Of a stretch of 64,000 nucleotides of DNA, positions 40,626-48,624 are shown in pieces (the first letter of the stretch is position 1; the number at the start of each line of letters is the position of its first letter). The notes under the pieces were generated by a model. That model ran no database searches. It saw only the letters and a list, made by a program, of their open reading frames with translations, and was not told where the DNA came from. A program made the translations under genes and the position numbers. The DNA is taken from positions 45,305 through 109,304 of the forward strand of contig NZ_CP177150.1 in NCBI RefSeq assembly GCF_050389775.1. The letters run 5' to 3'. The DNA is from Marinibacterium sp050389775 (GTDB taxonomy: Bacteria; Pseudomonadota; Alphaproteobacteria; Rhodobacterales; Rhodobacteraceae).

Positions 40626-40646
40626 AACCTACAGACCTTGTAGGTT
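40626..40646. promoter_or_regulatory. Dyad operator upstream of the merR-type gene
   Basis: AACCTACA-GACCT-TGTAGGTT, a near-perfect inverted repeat 17 bases upstream of the regulator ATG. It resembles the PbrR-type operators and is likely used for autoregulation. Reading it as a MerR promoter (CCAAAC, 19 bp, TCTTAA) would start transcription almost at the ATG, so the true promoter is uncertain. Confidence 0.55.
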
Positions 40647-40715
40647 TGGTGGGTTGATAGCGCAAGTCCAAGACTCACAGACGCGTGACCTCCCGCCGCA
40701 GCCGGACAATCAGGC

Positions 40716-40746
40716 TTGAATCTACAGTAGCTAGAGGATGTAAACG
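40716..40746 (+). promoter_or_regulatory. PbrR/CadR-type promoter of the SCO-Dsb operon
   Basis: -35 TTGAAT, 19-bp spacer CTACAGTAGCTAGAGGATG, -10 TAAACG, 37 bases before the first gene. The spacer dyad is close to published pbr/cad operators. The regulator gene is divergent next door. Confidence 0.75.
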
Positions 40747-40782
40747 CCGAAACAATCAAGAATCAATGACAGGCAGTCCGGA

Positions 40783-41385
40783 TTGTCCCTCGCATCGGTA
40801 AGAAAACTTCTCTGGGCATTGGTGGGCATTGCAGTCCTCGCGCTCGGGTGGCTTCTGCTCGGGTCCGACGATCGCGCCGACAGCTCTCGATCAGAGGCAG
40901 AGCCGGCTTTCGTCGCGGAGTTCGAACTGACCGATCATCAGGGCATGGTACGCACCGAAGACGATTTCGCGGGGCGCTGGATGCTGATCTTCTTCGGCTT
41001 CACCAACTGTCCCGACGTCTGCCCCACCACCCTGTCGGAGGTCGCGGCCGTCATGGCGGGACTGGGCCCTGACGCTGCCAAGGTGCAACCGATTTTTATC
41101 ACGATCGACCCCGATCGAGATAAACCGATGGAACTTGCCGACTATGTCACATTGTTCGATGCCGGCATCATCGGACTGACCGGCACACCGGAGCAGATTG
41201 CGCAGACTTCGGAAACTTTCCCGATCTTCTTTGAACGCATCGAAGAAGCCTCTGCCCCCGACGGCTACACGATGGGGCATACGTCGCATCTGTTCCTCTT
41301 CGATCCAGACGCAGGCTTTGCCGAGTCCTGGCCCTACGGCACGTCCGCCGAAGAGATCCTCGATAATCTGAGAGAGAGGATCTGA
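40783..41385 (+). CDS. SCO1/SenC copper-thiol protein, 200 aa
   Basis: N-terminal TM anchor (LLWALVGIAVLALGWLLLG), then the thioredoxin-like SCO domain: FFGFTNCPDVCPTTLSEVAA (CxxxC, about residues 79-83), ITIDPDRDKP and the distal His in MGHTSHLFLF (about 168). It binds Cu through the two Cys and His, for delivery to oxidases or as thiol reductase. A TTG start at 40783 gives the full signal anchor; no ATG fits. First gene of an eleven-gene series. Confidence 0.9.
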   Translation: MSLASVRKLLWALVGIAVLALGWLLLGSDDRADSSRSEAEPAFVAEFELTDHQGMVRTEDDFAGRWMLIFFGFTNCPDVCPTTLSEVAAVMAGLGPDAAKVQPIFITIDPDRDKPMELADYVTLFDAGIIGLTGTPEQIAQTSETFPIFFERIEEASAPDGYTMGHTSHLFLFDPDAGFAESWPYGTSAEEILDNLRERI

Positions 41386-41390
41386 CCGAC

Positions 41391-41813
41391 ATGACCCGAA
41401 TATCCGGAGAAACGGCACTGGGACTGGCATGGGTGATTGCTCTCACGGCATCGCTAGCCGTGCTTTTCATCGGCGAGGTGCTGGGGCAGACGCCCTGCCT
41501 GCTCTGCTGGTTCCAGCGGGCCTTCATGTTCCCGCTGGCCATCATTCTCGGGCTCGGCCTTTGGTGTCGCGACCATCGCGCCGGCCGCTACGGGATCGCG
41601 CTTGCGCTCGGTGGCGGCGCTGTCGCGCTCTGGCATATGGGTCTTTACGCTGGCCTGGTCCCCGAGCGCATTCAGCCCTGCACGGCCGCTGGTCCCTCCT
41701 GCACCGACGACAACCAGTTGGTCTTCGGCATCCCTATCCCGCTGATGGCGCTCGCTGCCTTCGCGCTGATCGGGGCGCTGTCGGCCCTTTCACTTAAGGA
41801 CACACGAACATGA
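41391..41813 (+). CDS. dsbB: DsbB-type disulphide oxidase, 140 aa
   Basis: Four TM helices, the quinone-side pair CLLCWFQRAFMFPLA (about residue 34) and the second pair in PCTAAGPSCTDDN (about 97-105). Length and motifs fit the short DsbB/BdbC type. It reoxidises the DsbA-like protein encoded next (4-base overlap). Confidence 0.9.
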   Translation: MTRISGETALGLAWVIALTASLAVLFIGEVLGQTPCLLCWFQRAFMFPLAIILGLGLWCRDHRAGRYGIALALGGGAVALWHMGLYAGLVPERIQPCTAAGPSCTDDNQLVFGIPIPLMALAAFALIGALSALSLKDTRT

Positions 41814-42469
41814 ACCGACGCGGCCTGATCCTGTCCGTTCTCGCCCTCGGCGTCGCCGGTTTTGGCGGAGCCACTTGGTTTGCAAACCGCCCCGGTCCCG
41901 TGGCCGAAGTGGAGCCCGTTGCTCCGGAACTCGCGGACGCGATGATCCGCCCCTACTCACCCATCCTCGGGCCTGCGGAGGCGCCCGTTACGATCGTCGA
42001 ATTCTTCGATCCGGCCTGCGAGGCCTGTCGCGCCTTTCATCCCATCGTGAAGGACATCATGGCCGAGCGTGGGGATGCTGTCCGCGTCGTGATCCGCTAC
42101 ACACCTTTCCACGGCGCGGCGTCCGAGGAAGCGATCCGCGTGCTCGAGGCCGCGCGCATGCAGGGCGTCTTTGAGCCGGTTCTCGAAGCGGTACTGCGGG
42201 AACAGCCGAGATGGGCGTCGCATGGAGCGCCTGAGCCGGGACTCATCCTGGAGATCGCCGCAACGGCGGGCCTCGATGCCGAGGCCGCGCGCACGCGGAT
42301 GCTTGCACCGGACGTAGTGGCGATCCTGAACCAGGACCGCGCCGACGTCGAGACTGTGGGCGTCCGCCAGACGCCCACGTTCTTCGTGAACGGCAAGCCA
42401 CTCGACCCGTTCGGGGAGGCCGAACTACGAAGCCTGGTGGCGGCTGAAGTCGCAGCGGCGCGAAGCTGA
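41810..42469 (+). CDS. DsbA-family periplasmic thiol oxidoreductase, 219 aa
   Basis: N-terminal anchor (LILSVLALGVAGFGGATWF), DsbA/BdbD-type fold with active site FFDPACEACRAFHPI (CEAC, about residues 71-74) and cis-Pro loop VRQTPTFFVNGKPLD (about 184). BdbD-BdbC-like pair with the preceding DsbB. In this operon it could oxidise metal-damaged or newly secreted Cys proteins. Confidence 0.9.
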   Translation: MNRRGLILSVLALGVAGFGGATWFANRPGPVAEVEPVAPELADAMIRPYSPILGPAEAPVTIVEFFDPACEACRAFHPIVKDIMAERGDAVRVVIRYTPFHGAASEEAIRVLEAARMQGVFEPVLEAVLREQPRWASHGAPEPGLILEIAATAGLDAEAARTRMLAPDVVAILNQDRADVETVGVRQTPTFFVNGKPLDPFGEAELRSLVAAEVAAARS

Positions 42470-42491
42470 ACCAAGAAATGGGAAGAGCAGG

Positions 42492-42959
42492 ATGAGGACC
42501 TTCATTACTAGCGGTGCGCTGACAGCGCTTTTGTCGTGGGCGGGGGCTTTGACGCCGGCGCTTGCAGGATCCGAGGACGTGGTCGTCGAAGGCGCTTGGT
42601 CCCGCGCGTCAATCGGCATGAACCGCCCAGGCGCCGCCTACATGACGATCCGAAATACCGGCGATACACCGGTGATACTGATCGGTCTCGTGACGCCGCT
42701 CGCCATGATGCCCGAAATCCACGAGTCGAAGACCGATGCCGATGGCGTGAGTTCCATGGCTCCGGCCGACGAGATCACCATCGCGCCAGGCGAAAGCATG
42801 TCGCTCGAGCCGGGCGGTCTGCACGCGATGCTGATGCTGTTGCAGACGACGATGACGGAAGGAGAATCCTATCCGTTGACGCTGCTCTTTGACGACGGAG
42901 GCGAAGTGACGGTCGAGGTGCCGATCCTTGGCATCGCTGCGCGAGGTCCGAACGACTGA
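42492..42959 (+). CDS. PCu(A)C copper chaperone, 155 aa
   Basis: Signal peptide (FITSGALTALLSWAGALTPALA) and an intact PCu(A)C domain: GAAYMTIRNTGDTP, MPEIHESKTDADGVSSM and GGLHAMLMLLQ, giving the His and Met ligands. It carries Cu(I) in the periplasm, usually to SCO or CuA. It is flanked by two SCO genes, and ends as ATG-overlap with the second. Ribosome binding site GAGCAGG. Confidence 0.9.
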   Translation: MRTFITSGALTALLSWAGALTPALAGSEDVVVEGAWSRASIGMNRPGAAYMTIRNTGDTPVILIGLVTPLAMMPEIHESKTDADGVSSMAPADEITIAPGESMSLEPGGLHAMLMLLQTTMTEGESYPLTLLFDDGGEVTVEVPILGIAARGPND

Positions 42960-43585
42960 TGCGGCGACGGACGATCCTTGGATACGGCGCAGCGGGTGCC
43001 GGGGCGCTAGTCTTCGCGCTCTTTGTCGGCTGGTGGCAAGTCGACGGGCCTGGGGCGCCCGAACCGATGGGCCAGCGGCCGCTGGCTCTGTCCGCCATGG
43101 ACTTCAGCCTGACGGATCACGAGGGAAACGAGGTCGGGCCGGAAACGCTGATCGGGCGCCCTACGATGGTGTTCTTCGGCTTTACCTACTGTCCGGACGT
43201 CTGCCCGACCACGCTCTCGGACATTTCGGGATGGCTCGACGATTTGGGGGACGAGGCAAACGAGATGTCCGTGGTTTTCATCACTGTCGATCCCGAGCGC
43301 GACACCGTCGATGCGATGTCGGAGTATGCCGGCTATTTCCATCCGGCGATCCGCGGCTGGACCGGCAAAGATGAGGAAATCGCGAAAGCCGTGCGCGGTT
43401 TCCGCGGGAGCTTCGAGCGGGTGCCGACCGAGGGTGGCGGTTATACGATGAACCACACCGCCAGCGTTTTCCTTTTCGACGCTGCGGGGCGGTTCGTCAC
43501 CATGATCGACTATCACGAGCCAAGGGAATTCGCGGTGCCGAAGATTCGCCGCGCACTCGAAGAAGAAACCGAGGGGGCAACATGA
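42959..43585 (+). CDS. Second SCO1/SenC protein, 208 aa
   Basis: TM anchor (ILGYGAAGAGALVFALFVGW), FFGFTYCPDVCPTTLSDISG (Cys pair at about 80 and 84), ITVDPERDTVDAM and NHTASVFLFDAAG with the distal His. It is only moderately similar to the SCO at 40783, so the pair is not a recent duplication. Works with the PCu(A)C gene that overlaps it. Confidence 0.9.
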   Translation: MRRRTILGYGAAGAGALVFALFVGWWQVDGPGAPEPMGQRPLALSAMDFSLTDHEGNEVGPETLIGRPTMVFFGFTYCPDVCPTTLSDISGWLDDLGDEANEMSVVFITVDPERDTVDAMSEYAGYFHPAIRGWTGKDEEIAKAVRGFRGSFERVPTEGGGYTMNHTASVFLFDAAGRFVTMIDYHEPREFAVPKIRRALEEETEGAT

Positions 43586-44955
43586 GGATCAGAACCATCG
43601 CGGCGGGTATCGGAGTTGTCGTCGCGCTATCGGGGGGTGTCGTTTTACTTTCGGGGATCTGGTCGAAGGACCCCGTCCCTCCGGGTCTCGCGGTAGCAAG
43701 CATATGGATGCCGGACGGTCTCCAGTCTCCCCCGTTTGTGGTGTCGGAACCGCCGCGAATTGCGCAGGCAGGAGCCGAGCCCACGACGTTGCCTAGCCCC
43801 ATGCCTCTTTTGCAGATTTCGGTCGCCGACACTTCCTTGCCGACGATCGACCCTCCCCTTTTCACCTGGTCGCGCAACATAGAAAGCGGTGAGACGCTCG
43901 ATACAGTTCTTGCGGAGGCCGGTCTCTCGGCGACCGACCGTGCGGAAGTCGCCCTCGCCCTTGGCGCGGAGTATGATTTGAGGCGGCTGCGGCCAGGACA
44001 TTCCGTCACCGTCGTCTCGACGACGGACGGAAGCCCGCGCGGTGTCGCGCTCGCCGTCGAGGACGGCGTACGCATCGAGGTGATCTTCGGCGATGAGCTT
44101 GCCACGCAGGTCGTCACGCCGGAGTCCGAGATGGTGACGCTTGCCGGGGAAGCAGTGATCGACAGCTCGCTTTTTTCTGCGCTCGACGAGGCCGATATCC
44201 CGGCCCGGTTCGCGGTGGACCTGGCGCAGATGCTCGGCGGAACGGTGGATTTCCGCCGTGAGATGGCCGGCGGCGAAACGCTCCGGGTTCTGTGGCGAGA
44301 GGCGCGCGTGGGCCAGGACAGGATCGGACAACCGGAACTGGCCTTTGCCGCGCTCGAGGTCGGCGGCGCGCTCTATGAGGTCGTTTGGCCGGACAATGGC
44401 AGCGGTCAGGCCACGGTTTATGTCGACGGCGCGGTTCTCCGCGTCTTCGCGCAGCCCGTGGAAGGCGCGCGACTGAGCTCCGTTTTCGGCCGCCGCACGC
44501 ATCCGGTCTACGGGAACGTGCGAATGCACACCGGCGTCGATTTCGCTGCGGCGCGTGGGACGCCGGTTCAGGCCACGGCACCCGGGCGCGTCAGCTTCAT
44601 CGGCTGGCGGAACGGGTACGGCCGCGTGGTTGAAATCTCGCATGGCTCGGACACCACGACGCGCTATGCGCATCTCAGCGCGGTCCCGGAAGGCCTCGTG
44701 CAAGGCCAGCGCGTGGCCGCCGGAGACCTGATCGGCCGTGTGGGCGCCACCGGCACCGCGACCGGTCCGAACCTGCACTACGAGGTTCTGGTGGACGGTC
44801 GGCCGACCGATCCTCTCTCAGACGAGCGGCTCGCCGAAGCTGCCGAGCGCGAAGCGGATGACACTGGCGCGCTGTCGCGATTGGCCGAAGCCCGCGCCCT
44901 TCTCGCTGAAAGTCTCGACCGCGAGATCGCCCTGACAGCAACCGAAAGGCTCTGA
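43582..44955 (+). CDS. M23-family metallopeptidase (MepM-like), 457 aa
   Basis: N-terminal anchor, a LysM/OapA-like region (NIESGETLDTVLAEAGLS, about residues 100-117) and a C-terminal M23 peptidase with SSVFGRRTHPVYGNVRMHTG, HTGVDFAAARGTPV (zinc His and Asp), RYAHLSAV and GPNLHYEVLVDG. All zinc ligands are present. It cleaves peptidoglycan cross-links in the periplasm. Its place inside a metal-regulated operon suggests cell wall adjustment under metal stress. Confidence 0.88.
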   Translation: MRIRTIAAGIGVVVALSGGVVLLSGIWSKDPVPPGLAVASIWMPDGLQSPPFVVSEPPRIAQAGAEPTTLPSPMPLLQISVADTSLPTIDPPLFTWSRNIESGETLDTVLAEAGLSATDRAEVALALGAEYDLRRLRPGHSVTVVSTTDGSPRGVALAVEDGVRIEVIFGDELATQVVTPESEMVTLAGEAVIDSSLFSALDEADIPARFAVDLAQMLGGTVDFRREMAGGETLRVLWREARVGQDRIGQPELAFAALEVGGALYEVVWPDNGSGQATVYVDGAVLRVFAQPVEGARLSSVFGRRTHPVYGNVRMHTGVDFAAARGTPVQATAPGRVSFIGWRNGYGRVVEISHGSDTTTRYAHLSAVPEGLVQGQRVAAGDLIGRVGATGTATGPNLHYEVLVDGRPTDPLSDERLAEAAEREADDTGALSRLAEARALLAESLDREIALTATERL

Positions 44956-44958
44956 CCC

Positions 44959-45414
44959 ATGAAACGTCTGACACAAGCCCTGACCTTCGCCATCGCACTG
45001 TTTCCGGCGGCGCAGGCCCTCGCGGAGGCAACTGCCATCGATGTCCGAAAGACCAATGGATGCGGCTGCTGCCTGTCCTGGATGAACCATCTCCAGGACA
45101 ACGGCTTCACACCGACCGGCCAGGACATGTTCGGCGGCCTTCTCGTGCGCTTCAAGCTCGACAACGGGGTGCCGCAGCGTATGGTCTCCTGCCACACGGC
45201 GCTCGTCGACGGTTACGTGATCGAGGGCCACGTGCCGGCCGCCGACATCCGCCGCCTTCTGGACGAACGGTCCGACGCGATCGGTCTCGCGGTTCCGGGC
45301 ATGCCCTACGGTTCGCCCGGCATGGGGCCCGAGGAGGACCGCGAAGCCTACGACGTCTTTCTGATTCTCAAGGACGGCTCGACCGAAGTCTACTCGAGCT
45401 ACCCGGAAGGGTAA
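44959..45414 (+). CDS. DUF411 periplasmic metal-binding protein, 151 aa
   Basis: Signal peptide (LTFAIALFPAAQALA), then RKTNGCGCCLSWMNHLQDNG (CxCC motif), MVSCHTALVDGYVIEGHVPA and AVPGMPYGSPGMGPE. All DUF411 hallmarks are present. The family is found in copper and mercury loci and is thought to be a periplasmic metal carrier. A paralogue is at 55549-56031. Confidence 0.88.
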   Translation: MKRLTQALTFAIALFPAAQALAEATAIDVRKTNGCGCCLSWMNHLQDNGFTPTGQDMFGGLLVRFKLDNGVPQRMVSCHTALVDGYVIEGHVPAADIRRLLDERSDAIGLAVPGMPYGSPGMGPEEDREAYDVFLILKDGSTEVYSSYPEG

Positions 45415-45426
45415 GCCACCTGACGA

Positions 45427-46209
45427 ATGGATCCATTGTCCCCGATCATGCTCGGCTTTCTCGGAAGCCTGGCCGCCGGCACATTGACAGCCGTCGGAGC
45501 AGTCCCCGTGCTGTTCGGGCGGATCCCCTCACGCGGCACACGCGACCTGTCGCTCGGCTTTGCGGCTGGCGTGATGCTCGCAGCTTCGTTCTTCTCCCTG
45601 ATCATCCCCGCGCTGGACGCGGCCGAACCGCGGTTCGACAACGGGGCCGCGCCCGCGGCCATTGTCTGCATCGCAATCCTTCTTGGCATGGCTGCCGTTG
45701 CCCTGATGAACGAGAAGCTGCCGCACGAACACTTCAAAACAGGCCGCGAAGGTCCGGACGCCGCGTCGCTCCGGCGGGTCTGGCTCTTCATCATCGCAAT
45801 CACGATCCACAACTTTCCTGAGGGTCTCGCGGTCGGGGTCGGGTTCGGTTCCGGTGGCATGGAAGGTGGCGTCCCACTCGCCATCGGTATCGGCTTGCAG
45901 AACGCGCCCGAGGGTCTGGCGGTGGCGGTGTCGCTCATGGGTGAAGGATACGCGAAGCTGCGCGCCTGGGGCATCGCGGCCCTCACCGGCATGGTCGAAC
46001 CGATCGGCGGGTTGCTCGGGGCGGGTATCATCACGCTGTCGGAGCCGCTGCTGCCCTGGGGGCTGGCGTTCGCCGCCGGCGCGATGCTCTATGTGATCAG
46101 CCACGAAATCATCCCCGAGACCCATCGCAGCGGACATCAGAACAAGGCGACGCTCGGACTGTCGGTTGGCCTTGTCCTGATGCTGTTTCTCGATGTCTGG
46201 CTGGGGTGA
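45427..46209 (+). CDS. ZIP-family divalent metal transporter, 260 aa
   Basis: Eight TM helices with both ZIP metal motifs: ITIHNFPEGLAVGVGFG (about residues 124-140) and GIGLQNAPEGLAVAVSL (about 156-172). The His of the second motif is replaced by Gln, as in GufA-like members. A His-containing loop (EKLPHEHFKTG) follows TM3. ZIP proteins usually take up Zn or other divalent metals, which is unexpected in a resistance operon; GufA members may function differently. Confidence 0.87.
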   Translation: MDPLSPIMLGFLGSLAAGTLTAVGAVPVLFGRIPSRGTRDLSLGFAAGVMLAASFFSLIIPALDAAEPRFDNGAAPAAIVCIAILLGMAAVALMNEKLPHEHFKTGREGPDAASLRRVWLFIIAITIHNFPEGLAVGVGFGSGGMEGGVPLAIGIGLQNAPEGLAVAVSLMGEGYAKLRAWGIAALTGMVEPIGGLLGAGIITLSEPLLPWGLAFAAGAMLYVISHEIIPETHRSGHQNKATLGLSVGLVLMLFLDVWLG

Positions 46210-46213
46210 GAAA

Positions 46214-46696
46214 ATGTTGTCAGCCGAAAGACCGCCGGTGATCGGCATGTTGGCTGCCGTCGCGGCTTTCGCGATCGATCAGGTCACAAAGGCCATCGTC
46301 ATCACGAATGCGAGCGTCCTGAGCGCTGGTGTTCCCGTGTTCACCGGATTCAATCTCACGTTCTATCGGAACGATGGCGTGACCTTCGGGCTTTTGGGCG
46401 GCGCGCCGTGGTGGAGCCTCGTGGTGCTCGCTCTTGCCGTGTGCGCTTGGCTCGTGACCATGATGCTGCGCACCCGGGACGGCATCGAGGCGGTTGCCTA
46501 CGGGGCGATCATCGGCGGCGCCTTAGGCAACGTCCTGGACCGCCTCAGGTTCCGGGCCGTGACCGATTTCCTCGATTTCTACGCCGGCTCCGCGCACTGG
46601 CCAGCTTTCAACATGGCTGACGTCTTCGTGGTCGGCGGCGTCGGATTGCTTCTTGTCGCGCCGATGATCACGCGACGGCCCAGGTGCGGTCCATGA
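46214..46696 (+). CDS. lspA: Lipoprotein signal peptidase LspA, 160 aa
   Basis: Conserved LspA blocks: AFAIDQVTKAIV, FYRNDGVTFGLLGG, GGALGNVLDRLRF (catalytic Asp) and WPAFNMADVFVVGGV (second catalytic Asp). Four TM helices. ATG at 46214 with GGTGAG. In lead-resistance (pbr) operons an LspA homologue (PbrC) accompanies the ATPase, so its occurrence here next to a PbrR-type regulator fits that theme. Confidence 0.92.
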   Translation: MLSAERPPVIGMLAAVAAFAIDQVTKAIVITNASVLSAGVPVFTGFNLTFYRNDGVTFGLLGGAPWWSLVVLALAVCAWLVTMMLRTRDGIEAVAYGAIIGGALGNVLDRLRFRAVTDFLDFYAGSAHWPAFNMADVFVVGGVGLLLVAPMITRRPRCGP

Positions 46697-47418
46697 CGCT
46701 GTTTTGGACGCTGTCCGGGGAGCGGGTGATTTCCCTGCCGACGCGCATGATCGTGGCCATTGTAGCCGGCGGACTGACGGTCCTGACCCTCCCTCCGTTC
46801 TCGATCCTCCTGCTCGTCCCCGTTGCCTACGCTGCCCTTCTTGTCCTCCTCCGGCATCTTTCCCCGGCCAAGGCCGCACTCGTCGGCTGGGCGTTCGGTC
46901 TCGGGCAGTTCGGCTTCGGTCTCTCGTGGATCGCGGAGAGTTTCTACGTGGATGCCGAGAGGTTCGGTGCTTTGGCGATCCCCGCCGTCGCAGGATTGTC
47001 TGCGGGTCTGGCCATCTTTCCGGCCATGGCGGCGACACTCTTCACGGCCATCGCACGCCGTCGCGCGATCGAGGGCGTTATGGGCTGTCTTCTATTTGCG
47101 ACCTGCTGGACGGCCGCAGAGTGGCTGCGCGGCCACATCCTCACGGGATTCCCATGGAACCTCGCGGGCTACGCGCTTGTCGAATACGCAGCCTTGCGGC
47201 AACCGGCTGCATGGGTCGGAAGCTATGGGTTGAGCTTTCTCGTAATTCTCGTCGGCACTCTTCCGGCGCCGGCCCTCTTGACGGAGGTGCGCCCCCGCTG
47301 GAGCATCCCACTGCTCGGCGTTGGGACCGTTGTCGCGTGGACCTGTCGCGTTTTTGTTCCGCCGGACCCCGGATCGCGGATTTCCTCGGCCGGATGGTCC
47401 CGCCCGATCCGACCGTGA
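46693..47418 (+). pseudogene. lnt: Apolipoprotein N-acyltransferase, truncated (no catalytic domain)
   Basis: The N-terminal membrane part of Lnt is well preserved (AFGLGQFGFGLSWIAESFYV; TAAEWLRGHILTGFPWNLAG), but the protein ends at 241 residues, whereas Lnt is about 500 with a C-terminal nitrilase domain bearing the Glu-Lys-Cys triad. After about residue 225 the sequence is that of another gene read out of frame (see phnE). It overlaps lspA by ATGA. It cannot acylate lipoproteins, although a membrane protein may still be made. Confidence 0.85.
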
Positions 47419-48014
47419 TGAACGAGATCGTGAAGGGTAGCGCGGAAACGCTACGCATCGCGATCCTGGGATCTCTGGGCGCGGTCTTCCTATCGGTCCC
47501 CCTCGGGATATTTGCGTCCGAGACGATGGTTTCTTCGGCGGTCTACCGACCCGTCCGGACGCTCCTCGCTTTCATCCGTGCCATCCCGCTGATCCTGGTG
47601 GCGATGCTCATGGTGGGTGCGGTGGGCCTGGGTCCCCTCCCCGGCATCATCGCGGTCGCCTTCCATGCCACCGGCATGCTCGCGAAGTTCTACGCCGAAG
47701 CGATCGACGGCGTCTCCCGCGCGCCGATTGCCGCGCTGGAAAGCGCCGGTGCCGGGCCGCTGGCGCGGCTCCGCTACGCGATCTGGCCGCAGATGGCGCC
47801 GGTCGTCGCCCGCGACACCATCTTCCGGTTCGAACTGAACCTGCGCGAGTCGCTGATCCTGGGCATTGTCGGTGCGGGCGGTATAGGGTTCTACATCCAG
47901 ACCTATGTGCGCTCATTCCAGTACGACAAGGCAGCAAGCGTCACACTGGCCGTGATCGCGATGGTGATCGCGATCGAGGCCATCAACGTGGCTCTTCGCC
48001 GCCGGTTTGCCTGA
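47394..48014 (+). pseudogene. phnE: PhnE-like phosphonate ABC permease, 5'-truncated
   Basis: Residues match the PhnE permease from its periplasmic N-terminal loop onward: the open frame shows GPRIADFLGRMVPPDP directly upstream of the ATG, and the EAA loop ESAGAGPLARLRYAIWPQMA and the C-terminus IVGAGGIGFYIQTYVRSFQY are intact. The first TM helix and the usual start are missing because the reading frame begins inside lnt sequence. The ATG at 47394 would yield a 206-residue permease lacking TM1. No other phn genes are present. Confidence 0.8.
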
Positions 48015-48048
48015 AACAATCGGCGGACGCGACACGCCTCCTGGTCCT

Positions 48049-48561
48049 TCAGGCGTAGATGTCTATCGGTGTCCCGTCCCTAACCATGGCGTAGATTTCC
48101 TCGATCTCGGGATCCGAGACCGAGATGCAGCCTGCCGTCCAGTCGCGGACATTCGTGGGGTCGATCCCCCGCCGAGGTCCGCCGTGAATGAAGATGTCCT
48201 TGCCGGGGGAACGCCCCTGGGACTCAGCGAAAGCGATGTCGGCCTCGTTCGGGTAGGAGATGCCGACGGACAGATGGAAGAGGCTGTCGGGGTTCCGCCG
48301 GTCGATCACGTAGGAGCCTTCCGGTGTGCGGCCGTCGCCCTCGAACTGCTTATGACCGACAGGCGCAAAGCCCAGCCCGATCGGATAGGTCCGAAACACA
48401 CGATCGGCGCCGTCAAGAACCAGCAAGCGCTGCGCCTTGTAGAGGCGCAGCCGGGTGACCTCGGGTCCGCTGTAGGTTCGGAACTTGCTGGCGCAACCGG
48501 ACAGAATGGCAACAAGCCCACCGAACAAGACGCCCCGGCGCGGAATATGGATTTTCGTCAC
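48049..48561 (-). CDS. L,D-transpeptidase family lipoprotein, 170 aa
   Basis: Lipobox LVAILSGCASKFR, then the YkuD domain: QRLLVLDGADRVFRTYPIGL, TPEGSYVIDRRNPDSLFHLS and the active site DIFIHGGPRRG followed by WTAGCISVSD with catalytic Cys. It cross-links or anchors peptidoglycan in the periplasm. It is encoded downstream of the ATPase gene on the same strand with 63 bases between, so may belong to that transcript. Confidence 0.85.
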   Translation of the reverse strand: MTKIHIPRRGVLFGGLVAILSGCASKFRTYSGPEVTRLRLYKAQRLLVLDGADRVFRTYPIGLGFAPVGHKQFEGDGRTPEGSYVIDRRNPDSLFHLSVGISYPNEADIAFAESQGRSPGKDIFIHGGPRRGIDPTNVRDWTAGCISVSDPEIEEIYAMVRDGTPIDIYA

Positions 48562-48624
48562 TGCTCTATGCCTCGTGAGCGAGGTCTCATATGGGCCGAA
48601 CGCTACCCTGCGGGTGGTGGCGGT

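Noticed and set aside
40610..40650. MerR-type promoter directly in front of the PbrR-like gene
   Set aside because: The 19-bp spaced hexamers would place the transcription start almost at the ATG, after the Shine-Dalgarno; kept only as an operator dyad.
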